Below, one piece after another: positions 30,501 through 41,100 of a DNA stretch of 64,000 nucleotides (within the stretch, counting starts at the first letter, position 1; each line of letters starts with the position of its first letter). The stretch is from Lepidodermella squamata (taxonomy: Eukaryota; Gastrotricha). The notes under the pieces were generated by a model, which saw only the letters and a program-made list of their open reading frames with translations, was not told where the DNA came from and did no database searches. The stretch spans positions 124,001 to 188,000 of the forward strand of contig JBLDXI010000048.1 of the NCBI GenBank assembly GCA_047495785.1, read 5' to 3'. The translations under genes and the position numbers were made by a program.

Positions 30501-33500
30501 CCTAAATCCCAAGGACGTGAAACGGATGGCTGCTCTACAGGGTGTTTCATAAAAAACCGAACTCCTATAAAAATGTACTGCTGCTGCGCGTTATCGATTT
30601 TTTTCGCGAGCGCATTTTTTTCTACAAAAATGCACCAAAACCGCACGGTCACCGCAAATTATACGCATTTCTCCGAGAGAAAGCCATGCGGTAGCAGCAA
30701 CAAAATTCGCGGTGTTTCAGGCACATTTTCAGTTACAGTATGAGTTTTACACGGTGAAAACAAAATTCCTCCGGTAAATTCGCATATTTTATTACGATCT
30801 ACATTTTCACCTAAAGTTTACACGAAAATTCGTTAGTGACAAGTTGTTTGCGGCTTCTCTATTACCAAAAATTCTATTTTTGCATCAAAATCAGCAAATA
30901 AACCGCCATTTTTATTGAACGGATGGCCCCTTTCAAACGCAGCGCGACGAAGTCCTGGCCGTTCGCGCTCCGGTATCGAGCCCGACTGGGAAGCGGGTCT
31001 GCCTGGATCTCGGATTGCGCTTAATGGAATGAATTCAAACAAATACCGCAATAGTGGACAGAGGGGATACAGGCAAGGGCAGATGTCAACCCGAGTGCGG
31101 CGGAGTGAACAATAGGTAGGTAAAAGTGTATTTATGTGCACTTCTAGCTCCGCCGAGCTCGGGCATCGGCATGATACTCGAGCGAAAAGAGCGATGATCA
31201 GTTCCACACTATGGCCAGATTCGGGGGTTCCACACTAGGACAGCCCAAGTACGGCGAGAAGCGAGAACCCAACGTTTTCCGCCGCACTCGAGCCGACACC
31301 TCGGCTGGCACGTGTGCGAGCCGAGATTTGGTAAAATTCGTTGAATTTACAGTGTCGCATACAGGCATGTTCTAGGGAAACCCGAGCGCGGAGTGGCAAA
31401 GCGCCGTTATCCAACCGCACACAGGCCGGCTAAAAAGCGAACTGGCCGAAATCGGACTTGGGATAGGGCCCCATCACCCATCACCAAACAGCACTAAGAG
31501 CTTTTCCATCACAGAAAATTGAAGTTGTTCCAATCCAATCCATTCTTTTTGACGGACAAGCCGCCATTCATGTATAACATGCTAGTAGTGGAAGCTATGA
31601 CGCGATTGTTATCCGACGACGCTGAATCTAAGATATTATATTTCGAAACTAGCATAGCTATGTGAAGTCTTATGTTCATGCGGCTCATCTAATGCCGAAG
31701 AAAATGATTAAGCTTCACCCACCTGTCTTGGATGCCTTGGGTCTGACAGAAATGACGATCATGGGGCAAAGGAATGGGCTGCCACTATGTGGCTACGTCG
31801 AGTTCGCATTTGACCGTTGCTATGCTTTCATTGACAACAACTACATTTTCCGTGTTGTTAATCCATTTTTAACCGGTCTAAGTGTCGTTGAGCCGTTGAA
31901 AACATACGACCAGCATGTACGAAAGTTGCTTGCCCATCTTCCTGTGCAACCAAGTGTCAACAATAAGGTTGGTCTGGATGACATCAAACCATTGAAGATT
32001 TTCTCACAACCGGCTGATGAGAGACAATCAATATTCGGCAGTTACCCTTATTTCTTCCCTAGTCGAATATTTCACTGTCGTTTTGCCGTTGATCCACTTT
32101 CAGTTTGCCTGAAAAGTCCTGAAAACCTAAGAAACCACACACTCCGAGGTTAAACGCCACGAGGGAACTGCAGATAACGTTATTTTTCTACGGTGAAACT
32201 TGTTCAATTTCCTATAGGAACATTTGCTCAAATTTTCAAAACTTTGCACCGTCGTTTCACCGTTGATCTACTCGCAGTTTACCTTAAAACTGCTAAAAAA
32301 TATAGGAAATCGCACACTTAAACCCACTCCAAAGCTAAATGGAAGAATGCACGGCAATAGTTTTGACGGCAATGTTAGTCTTTATCATCGAGGATAATTT
32401 AGGTTAAATTTCACAGAAATTGACCGCAGGTTAACCGTGAATTCACCGTGAACACACCGTAAAATGCCACGTTTTCACCGTAGAAATGCCGCATTCCTGC
32501 CGCTTTTCTTCTCCCCGCGACACAGCAAAAAATAACATGGCGCATGGAAAATCGATAACGGCAGTACTTTTCTTATATTATTTATGCATGCTAATATAAG
32601 GCTCATCTCGTACGGTTTTTTATGAAACACCCTGTAGGTCTTATCAAGACGAAAGGCAAACTTTCAAATTCTCAATGCGAAGCTTTTAAAGCTACTGGAA
32701 GTTGGCCGTCCATTTCCGAGCGGCCCACAGCAAAATCTGACCCTAACCCCAACACCTCAAAGTATGCATAAACGACTCAGAATTCGATGCTGCATCGGAA
32801 TACAGGCTCTAGAGATGGATGTGACGGCGTTGAAAGATGATAACAATGATCTGAGGAACAGAATTCAAGCTCTTGAGCAGAATGTGGGTTTCTATGTTTT
32901 GTTGAAACGATCTGGAGAAGGACAATAAGGCGTTTGACGTAAATATATTTTTGGAAATAGATCGGTACCAATTGATGCGAAAGTTAAATGCCTTTAAGGC
33001 GTGGTAGGTGCAACAATCATGCATGCGTGCGAAAGCTGGACGATGACGGTCGAGGAATCACGACGTGTTGACGTAGCGTATATGCGATATTTAAGGCGAA
33101 TTTGCGGAATTACTTTTAGGGATAAAATCCGGAATGAAAACATACGGCGCATTTGCGGCGTTGAGAAGCTCACTACTAAAATAGATAGACGCCAACTGCG
33201 TTGGCATGGTCATGTAACTCGCATGGACTCTAGACGGTTGACGAAACAAATGCGGTACTGGCAACCTCCGACAGATTGGAGACGACCCCAAGGGCGACCA
33301 AAATTGAGATGGATTGATGGAATCAAAAAGCGTTTACATAAAATTGGATTGATAATTTGGACGAGGCCGACGCCCAGGCTCAGGATAGAATTAGTTGGCG
33401 GCAAAAAAATTCATAGCTATTTCGGTTGATTTCAACATTTTTTATTTTTTGAATTGGACTGGCAACCATGATCGGTAGCTTTCCACAGGTCCTCTCCCGA

Positions 33501-35494
33501 CACTCGGTTCGTCTAGCGTGGGGATAAAAATAAAGACTGCGCTAGGCGGGCTGGGTACACCGGGGTGAATTTTATTTTATAATTTTCCTTCCAATTTGCT
33601 ATTCCTTGTTGTTAATCTTTGTTCTGTATTTTATCGGTAAAAGAAGGAAAATATAAAATACAGATTATGTTGAGTAATCTTATGTTATGTTGAAACGAGA
33701 TATCGATTGCAGGATAAATTACTAAAAATGGGAGCTCATGGCTTAATGGTTAAGCGGCGGCTGTGCTTCTCTGCAGGTCAGTGGTTCGCATCCAAGTCAC
33801 GGCGCGTGTGTAACAGAGCAGCGCACTTAACCCCTACTACTCCTACTGCTAACTTCCAGCGGGCAAGTGGATGAAAAGCTCAAAAATTGGCGCAATTGAT
33901 TGGAGAAAAAAGAGCAAAGACAATGAACTAATGCATACCTTGAAGTCTTTCAGGTAATCGTGCGGATTGCGCGCCTGGAACGCGTTCGGCGCCACGTAGC
34001 CTTTGCGGGAGCCGACCGACCACAGCATGCGCTGGCCGATGTACGCGCGCCAGATGTCCGTCTCGCGCATCGTCACCGTGTACGGCAGGAAGATGAACGG
34101 AATCGCCGTCTGCGTGAACAGCGTGTTCTGCGAGTTCGACTGGATGTAGTAGCCCTGCGGCGCCATGACGGCCGGCGCACGGTCGAACGTGATGTTGATC
34201 TCGGTGGGCATGTGCTTCCGCGTCAACCGGTAGATCGCGTCCACATCAGGGTCCCCATTCACCACACCCTGGATCCACGCCGGCGGCCGGGTTGAGCAGA
34301 GGCGGTAGTTGCGGAGTGGGGCTCGTGAGATTTCTCGCAGGGGGTAGCCACGTGGCCACAGGAGCGACTGGCCGAAATGCGGCAGTGGGTTGATGACTGG
34401 CATGGCGAGTTTGCCGGGGGCAAAGTACAGCGAACGGGTGGCATTGCGTGGAATCGAACCTTTCCGGCCATTGAATTCAACACCTGAGAAATTGAAAATG
34501 GAAAAATTAGATGCCGATAGTTTAGATCAAAATTATCATCATTTTTAGTTGCTTGAAGTTTGCTCCGTTTTCACAATTATTTTATAAAATTGCGAAAAAA
34601 TCCCAGAAATTTGTTTCAGTTATACCTGCAAGGTCTAGCATGGATTTGAGCTCATCCGTCGGGTGGTTGTCATCGTCCGTGTCGTAGATGATTTTCGCGC
34701 CGTGGTGAATCGCAAACATGTAGCCGACGTTCTTCGCTGCGTACACCTTCCACTTGTGGTAGCGCATCAAATTGTAGCCGAGCCCATCCGCCTCCTTCGC
34801 TGACAGGTACCGAACGCCCGGCGGCGGCTGCCAGTCGGCAGGTGTCGATTTGTCACCAACGGCCAACACTCGCCAGCCATATTTGGACATTTCACCTTGA
34901 GAAAATAAATACGAAATTTAACAGCGTAATTGTAAAAAAATTGAAAAAAATAAAAAATATCTTTGATTGAAGAATTTTATTAAAATTACAAATTTAATGT
35001 AAATTAGACTGAAAAATCGAATTTTTTTCACTGATTGCTTTCTAATATTTCAATTCAGTAAATTCCAAAATCCAAGGAAATTCTTGAAAAATTCTCCAAA
35101 TTATATGAAGTTTTATTCAACTATTCTTTGTGATTCAAATATTTTTCAGAACTTTATTTAAAAAATCCTATTTATTTTTTCATCTCGGAAAAAGCTATGT
35201 TTTAGTTTTACCTAGTAAGCGCATGTCCTCGGTTGGCTTTTGAATTGTCGTAACGACGACCCATCGCTCAGACAGTTGTTCACCCTTCAACGGCGGCAAC
35301 GGACTCATATCGAACGCATTTTTGTCAACTTGAACAACGACGTTGCTCGACTGCGGAGAATTCGATGAACCGGCGTTATCGAACGAGGACGATGAAGACG
35401 ATCTCGGAGACAGCCAGTAGTAAATTGCGACGAATAGGACGAAAATAAAGGCGATCAACAGAAGCAAACGCAGCCGCGGCACAGAACTAGCCAT
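27515..35494 (-). CDS. DUF288/STELLO-type glycosyltransferase-like protein, copy A
   Basis: Five exons: 35494-35212, 34895-34626, 34483-33939, 30055-29666, 28216-27515; 729 residues. Residues ~7-27 form a single signal anchor (LRLLLLIAFIFVLFVAIYYW) followed by a Ser-rich stem, a type II Golgi layout. The DUF288 core follows: GEQLSERWVVVTTIQKPTED, YGWRVLAVGDKSTP, YLSAKEADGLGYNLM, KNVGYMFAIHHGAKIIYDTD and DDNHPTDE (acidic cluster), then RPPAWIQGVVNGDPDVDAI and MRETDIWRAYIGQRMLW...RNPHDYLKDF. A separate C-terminal ~230-residue domain is shared loosely with copies B and C and ends in a basic tail (RRKKRRSDNDDE). Plant STELLO proteins are Golgi proteins needed for cellulose synthase assembly; animal members have no known substrate. 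Introns 3 (3.9 kb) and 4 (1.4 kb) are full of transposon remains. None of its intron positions matches B or C. Confidence 0.88.
28217..29665 (-). other. intron 4 of STELLO-like gene A
   Basis: 1.45 kb bounded by GTGAGT and AAATTTAG. Besides the Tc1 transposase remnant (28.9-29.16 kb), a coding-like but broken stretch at about 28620-28860 was not identified. Confidence 0.5.
29073..29156 (+). mobile_element. Tc1/mariner transposase C-terminal fragment
   Basis: Frame ending at TGA 29154-29156 encodes EYIDSLYESMPRRT and AAIIKAKGGPINY, the hallmark last residues of Tc1-type DDE transposases (SMPRR, A-K/R-G-G-x-x-x-Y). The frame is shifted just upstream, where W-Q-E precedes. It is dead and lies in intron 4 of STELLO-like gene A, antisense to it. 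Confidence 0.8.
30538..32634. mobile_element. 2.1-kb inverted-repeat DNA element with TA flanks
   Basis: Perfect 22-bp terminal inverted repeats begin CAGGGTGTTTCATAAA at 30538-30559 and end at 32613-32634. TA lies directly outside both ends, as expected for Tc1/mariner-type target duplication. Subterminal DNA is also imperfectly inverted (gcgttatcgattttt near 30590 against the reverse of 32540-32570). Internal blocks at about 32080 and 32255 repeat the phrase around ccgttgatc.ac..tcagttt. An open frame (31662-32153, 163 codons) has no transposase signature, so the element is non-autonomous or decayed. Confidence 0.85.
33001..33429 (+). mobile_element. LINE ORF2 3'-end fragment
   Basis: 142-codon frame with the well-known post-reverse-transcriptase signature of non-LTR elements: HACESWTMTVEESRR, YLRRICGITFRDKIRNENIR, then RRQLRWHGHVTRMDSRR and GRPKLRWIDGIKKRL. 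The 5' part with the polymerase is absent. Dead copy inside intron 3 of gene A. Confidence 0.85.
33730..33806 (+). repeat. tRNA-derived SINE head (candidate)
   Basis: Sequence begins GGAGCTCATGGCTTAATGGT. It has an A box (TGGCTTAATGG) and a B box (GGTTCGCATCC) at tRNA spacing, but no good anticodon arm or acceptor pairing. Lies in gene A intron 3, away from the tRNA cluster. Confidence 0.5.
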
Positions 35495-36379
35495 GGCTGA
35501 TTTCCAATAAATTAAATAACTAATATAAATAAATCTACCCTAAAAACAATATAATGAAATCAAGATTTAATTTATAAAACCGTCAAACAAAACCACCAGG
35601 CTATTTAATCCATCAATTTCTAGGCAATATCTAATCATCTGTAAGTATCATAATGAAACGAGGCAAAGTTGGTCGACTAGTAAAGTATAAGAAGGCGGCA
35701 AATTTCCGAAACCAGTAAAACAGAACAAAAAAATATTGCGGCTATATGTACAAAACATCAACGAGGTGATCGTCTGAGACCAGTTTCAAAGGAGCTGAGG
35801 AAGTAGCAATAAATAAAAGAACAATTTGAGGCAAAATTTAATATGCTCATAACTTGAATAACAACAAAGCATTGGCGGCAAGCATCAGTTTCAACCAATT
35901 TATCGTAACGAAGGGTGATTACGGAGATTTTATTCCAAATTAATTCCAAATTAAATAATTAATTAATTCCTCGAAATTCTTGAGAATTTTTCAATTTTTG
36001 CCTGATTTTTCTCAAACGTTTTCACGTTCAATTTCACTCGAATATCGAAACGGCCTCGCGATTCGCCAGAATTACCTTTCGTTACGGTAACTTGAAGACC
36101 AAGGCTTGATTCTTAAAATTTGAACTTCACATGCAAAATTGGAGATTCTCAAAGTAAAACTTGTCAATCAAATCAACTGAAAAAGTCAAATATCTGATTG
36201 AGATTGCAAGAGGAGAGCGTGTTAGACACACGATTAATCATCGTGGAAAGACCAATATTTTGATTCTAAGATACCATGAAAGTATAGTTTAAAATGCGTG
36301 CACAACTATGTCTGTATTTCAGTACAGAGTGAATATGAGCGACTTTTCAAGGAAGTAAAATGAGGCACCTGTGAAACTA
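35495..36379. other. intergenic, gene A 5' side / gene B 3' side
   Basis: 885 AT-rich bases between two tandem STELLO-like genes. No motif or repeat recognised. Confidence 0.5.
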
Positions 36380-39300
36380 TCACACCCTGCAAAACGGCGC
36401 CGTCCATTCATAACTCGTCAAATCACAGTTTGATAACACATCCGAAGTAGGATCAATCGAACACGATTGCGAAACAGCCAATTTCGACCCAGTCGGCGAG
36501 CATAGACGAGCGATTTCAGAAAAACGGCCTAAAATCACTGCATTCGAACTGCAATCGCCGGCAATCGATTTACCGATTACCGATTTCGCCAGACCGATCG
36601 GACTCAAAATCCTCGACGACGCCGGATTTACGATTGAAATCAGTGCGAAATTCGGCGATTCGAGTTTCAAATTCGAAACTTGGGTCAAACAATCCGCAGG
36701 CGATGTCGATTCAATCAGCGTGGTTTTCGACGCCACTGAGGCGTGAAAAATCGATTGATCGACGCAGAAAATTCGACGGGCGAAATATGCGCGGTATAAC
36801 GAATTCAATTTCGGGATAATTTCGCGATTTTCCCCGACGAAAATCACCAAAACCGATCGTGAAGGTGCGATTTGGGGTTCGATGACCAAATTCAGGAAAT
36901 TATCGCAAATTTTGTCATTTTCAGGCACGATTTGTTGCAGCTTCGAAACGGCTGGTAACGCCATTTTTTGCTCAATCGGATAAAACTGGACAGATCGAAT
37001 GTCAGATTGCGGCGAGCAATCGACCGAATCTTTCCTCGGCGGAAATTTGTAGCCGATTCGCCGTAGGTCTGAAATCCACGCCCTGGCACTTTTCACGTCG
37101 AAATCCGTTGCGATAATCGAATTAGCGGCTAGATCTTGGTAGATTTGAACGAAACACTCGCCGAAGTCGAACTGGTCGGGGCACGTCCATTTCGACAGGA
37201 ATTCGACCAATCGCCCGGCTGATTGGTACAAATTCAACTCGTCGGCAAAGTCCTTCAGGTAGTCGTGTGGGTTACGGGCCTGGAACGCGTTGGGGGACAC
37301 GTAGCCTTTCCGGCCACCCGCTAGCCACAACATCGGTTGGCCGATATACGCTCGCCAGATATCCGTCTCTCGCATGGCCTAAAATAGAATAGAGCAACAT
37401 TAATTTTTTTTCATCTACTAGTAATTCGAATTTTTGGAAATTTAAAATCCAGAAATCATATTTTTCAGAATTCCGAGTCACAGAGGTCGTGTCTAAAGGC
37501 CATCAATAGTTCTGGACCGAGCGAATTCATTCTGATTCTAATATCTTAAAAAATAGAACTCGATACAACTTTTTGAAAGGTGTTGCGCCCTCTCCAATTG
37601 ACATGGCGATAGTCTGCGATTTGAATTTTGTTCCAGCGATACGACGAATATGTTGCTCGTGGAAATTTATCTCGCAATGAGGTACCCGCGATTCTTCGAT
37701 TTCACACCGATCAGTCATATAACAAGCTGAGGTGGTTCAGAATTACTTTTCACAGTCACTACCTGCGGCGTGGCCCCCTTTTTAATTAAAATAGCCAAAC
37801 TTCCCACGTCTCTATCGCCCGATTTCTAGTACACTATTCTAGAAAACTTTCCTCGGACTGCCGAGATGCTGAAAGCTAAGTTAAAAGCTTCTAAGCAGGC
37901 TGGAATGGGCGGAAATCACGGGGCTAACGCTCTGCAGCCTCGGCATGCTAGACTGGCGGTTCAGTAAGGGCCGTTTGATATGGATAATCCGCGACAATTG
38001 TTAAACCTCGCTCAAGTCTTATTAGTGATTGCAGGTGGGTTACGAACGACCGACGAAATCTTGTCAATACAGACGCGGGACGTAAGCTTTCCTGAGTTGC
38101 TGAATGGCAGCCAGCGAGTGGACGTCAAGCTGCGGCATTGCAAGAAGGATACTGGGGCAGCGAAAGGCCTTAGAAAAAACCACACTTTGTTCACCGTGCA
38201 TTTATGCGACCGCGAATTGAGGTCCGATAGATCATCTACACAATCGTCAAGTTCCGACTCTGTTTTCAGTACTAGGCCTCGAAACTTTTACATAAATTGG
38301 GCTCTTAGCTCTTTTTCCTCTTCATTCTTCTTCAGTAAATTATTTTACCTCGAGCAAAAAAATGTGTGCCATAACGAAGAACAGCCATCTACAGTATTTC
38401 GATTAACTTACAATGTTTTTCGAAAACGGGAAGAACAGCAGAGAAAGCGCATCGTGGGTGATGAGCGTGTTCTGCGAGTTGCTCTGCACGAAGAAGCCGC
38501 GCGGGATGACAATCGACGGCGCGTGGTCGAAGGTCAAGTTGATGGGCGTGGCGTGGTGCTTGCGCGTGAGCCTGAAAATCGCGTCCATGTCCGGGTCGCC
38601 ATTCACGACGCCCTGGATCCAGGCGGGCGGCCGCGCGTCGCACAGTTTGTAGCGGCGCGGCGGCGGGCGGGCGACCTCCGACAGCGGGAAGCCGCGCGGC
38701 CACAGCGACGACTGGCCGAAGTGCGGCAGCGTGTTGATCGCCGGCAGCGAGTACTCGCCCGTCTGAGGGTCCGGCACCAGCGCCCTAACAACTTCAGCTT
38801 TGACGGCTTTACTAGCTGCGGCGTCGTTGCCAGACAGCTCCAGCATCGACTTCAAGTCATCCGTCGGGTGATTGTCGTCATCTAGAAAATGCATAATGAT
38901 TCATTCCAAATGAAGAAAAACGTCTGTCCAAGCGGTTCTCCCAGCTTCATGGGCTGGACAGATTATTGATACCTATAAATCACGATCGCAGATCGCGTTT
39001 CCTTTCACACAATCAGCCTTGCGAACGTCAAGAACCAAGTGGCCAAGTGTTACCTTGAAATCACCGATAAATGTGAGAACCTCTCATTTTTATCAAAACA
39101 GAAGTCTAGTCCGTATTCTGCAATTAGTTCAATGCGGAGGAATACGGGGTTTCTAGGTGCGACAAGGAGCAACATGTCATCGATATCGAAATTGCAGCGA
39201 CTCCAATGCTCAAATTGGATTATGCTTCGACATCCGAGTAAAGTTATTGACTATCGCTGATACAAGTATTCATCCGCAAACTATCAAACTTTCCGCATTT

Positions 39301-40809
39301 ATTACACTACATGCAGTTCTTAAATCAGACCCGTTAGGAAACGCATCCTGGGCGGATATCGATAACACTATCGACGCCGTACAAGATGCATTCTTTAAGC
39401 TTGCTTTGATGATTTGGGTTGCTTCAACAAATGGATGGTGATTTTATAAGCCAAGAACCCCCCAAACCTGTACCATAAGACATTCCACGCCAGTTAAAAA
39501 TTGAAGCATTTCATCCCAAATGAGCGCAAAGTTCTACACATAAACAGCTTCGGCTAAAGCTCGTTACGCTCGCACACTGAGCCATAACCGGATTAGAAGG
39601 TTCGCGAGAGAGCGCAATTTGTTCTCTCGCGCAGCTGGCAGGTCAGATGTACTACTTCAACGCTGAATGGATGGGTGATCAAATGACGGCAATGCTACTT
39701 GTTTCTATTACAAAGATGAGGGCTCAAGATCCGCTCGGAGAACCTCTCAAATCCATCCTTTCTCTTCCATCGCGCCAAATTTTACAGCTTTCATAACTAT
39801 ACCCTAATGTCAACCCATTTCGAACTTCAAAACGTCGATTTGGCTCAAGGCGAGTAGAGGAGGCGTGGCACTATACCATTCTGGAACCTGGAACCAAAGC
39901 AGAAGTCGAATCCGCAAAATCGATAAAGGACAGCGAGACAAGGCTACTGCGCCGGTAGATGGAGCAACCGCAAATTTACAGTTTTCATAACTAGACCCTA
40001 ATGTCAACCCATTTCGAACTTCAAAACGTCGATTTGACTCAAGGCGAGGAGAGGAGGCACGTCTTCAGAAAAAGAGTTTTGGCATACAGTACAGACTGAC
40101 AGAAAACAGGCCCGAAAACGCCGAAAATTTAGGGGGAAAGGGGGGAAAAATCGGAACAAATTAATTTCAAAAACCTCATTTTCGGTGGCGGACCTTTTTC
40201 GGGTATACTCAACGAACCTGTATCGTAGATCATCTTCGCGCCATGCTGAATGGCGAACAAGTAGCCGATGTTCTTGATCGAGTACGTCTTCCAGCGTTGG
40301 TACGCCAGCAGGTTGTAGCCGAGCGTCTGCGCCTCGTCGTGCGACAAGAAGCGCACGCCCTGCGGCGCCGGCCACTCCTTCGGACTCGACTTGTCGCCGA
40401 CGACCAACACGCGCCAGCCGAATCGCGACAGCTTGCCCAACAGCTTCACGTCCTCGGTCGGCGGTTGGATCGACGTGACCACGATCCACCGATCTGACAA
40501 CTGCTCGCCAGGCAACGGCGATAAAGGCGCCGTCTTCAACTCATCGTCCAAAATCGGCACACCCAACGGACTAGGGGCTGCAGGTTTAGCCCAGCTGTAA
40601 GGCGTTATCGAGGCAATTTTCCGCCTCAAATCGGTTAGGTACGATTTCGACTGTTCAACTTTTCTGCGCACATCTGTAGGCCGGACGACGATGAGGTAGA
40701 AGCAGATGAACATGAAAGTGAACACAACGCCGACTATGATGTAGGGCGTGCTAAGACGTCGCAGGCATAACGCGACGCTTTTTCGCACACTCATCGGTTT
40801 ATCTTTCAT
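36380..40809 (-). CDS. DUF288/STELLO-type glycosyltransferase-like protein, copy B
   Basis: Three exons: 40809-40218, 38881-38412, 37378-36380; 686 residues. The ATG at 40809 is the first true ATG in frame (a second lies at residue 6). A signal anchor follows (YIIVGVVFTFMFICFYLIVV), then the core: GEQLSDRWIVVTSIQPPTED, FGWRVLVVGDKSSP, FLSHDEAQTLGYNLLAYQRW, KNIGYLFAIQHGAKMIYDT, with the acidic DDDNHPTDD encoded right across the exon 1/2 junction. Next RPPAWIQGVVNGDPDMDAIF, AMRETDIWRAYIGQPMLWLA, GRLVEFLSKWTCPDQFDFG and a divergent C-terminal domain ending APFCRV. Middle exons are nearly identical to copy C down to silent sites and some intron sequence, whereas the N-terminal anchor and C-terminal third are not. 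Single-pass Golgi type II protein inferred; substrate unknown. Confidence 0.9.
37980..38180 (+). mobile_element. tyrosine-recombinase-like fragment
   Basis: In intron 2 of gene B. The frame reads LNLAQVLLVIAGGLRTTDEI, then LSIQTRDVSF and LRHCKKDTGAAKG, resembling the GxR...E...L...D region around the first catalytic Arg of tyrosine recombinases (Crypton/DIRS or phage-integrase type). Only this piece is present. Sequence just downstream (38191-38216) recurs in gene C's intron at about 43950-43977. Moderate certainty. Confidence 0.4.
39777..39863 (+). repeat. direct repeat, copy 1
   Basis: About 87 bases (core accctaatgtcaacccattt, then cgaacttcaaaacgtcgatt) are repeated at 39972-40059 with few differences. 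Spacing between copies about 195 bases. Confidence 0.85.
39972..40059 (+). repeat. direct repeat, copy 2
   Basis: Second copy of the repeat at 39777. The pair could be a dimeric satellite fragment or short terminal repeats of an element. Confidence 0.85.
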
Positions 40810-41100
40810 GAGATTCAAATATTACAACAAAAATACCTAAAATAGAACAGAAAATGTTGTAAGAAAATTATTCATTCCCCTTGAGCGTACAAAAATCGGT
40901 AATCAAACAACCACGGCTAGAGAGATAGAAGATTTCACGCAATCATCAAATTTCAAATTTTGTCGCAGAAAAACACTGCCGAAAACTCTTCTAGAATATA
41001 AAGCACGAATAAAATCTGATGAAAATATCAATTGCACAGGATAGATCAAGACTGATAAAATATATGCACCATAATAATCAAGATAAATGTCAACCCGAAA

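Larger units (their letters stand above)
30056..33938 (-). other. intron 3 of STELLO-like gene A, transposon-filled
   Basis: 3.9 kb bounded by GTATGC and TTTTAG. Holds the TA-flanked inverted-repeat element (30538-32634), a LINE reverse-transcriptase 3' fragment (33001-33429) and a tRNA-like SINE head (33730-33806). Confidence 0.8.
38882..40217 (-). other. intron 1 of STELLO-like gene B
   Basis: 1.3 kb intron bounded by GTTCGT and TTCTAG. Contains the direct repeats at 39777-39863 and 39972-40059. A frame at 39157-39441 vaguely resembles LINE linker sequence but is not called. Confidence 0.6.

Noticed and set aside
38405-38885. Plus-strand Arg-rich open frames over STELLO-like exon 2 (and the same at 44274-44807)
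   Set aside because: Shadow frames antisense to a GC-rich conserved exon; they occur in both paralogues only because the sense exon is conserved.
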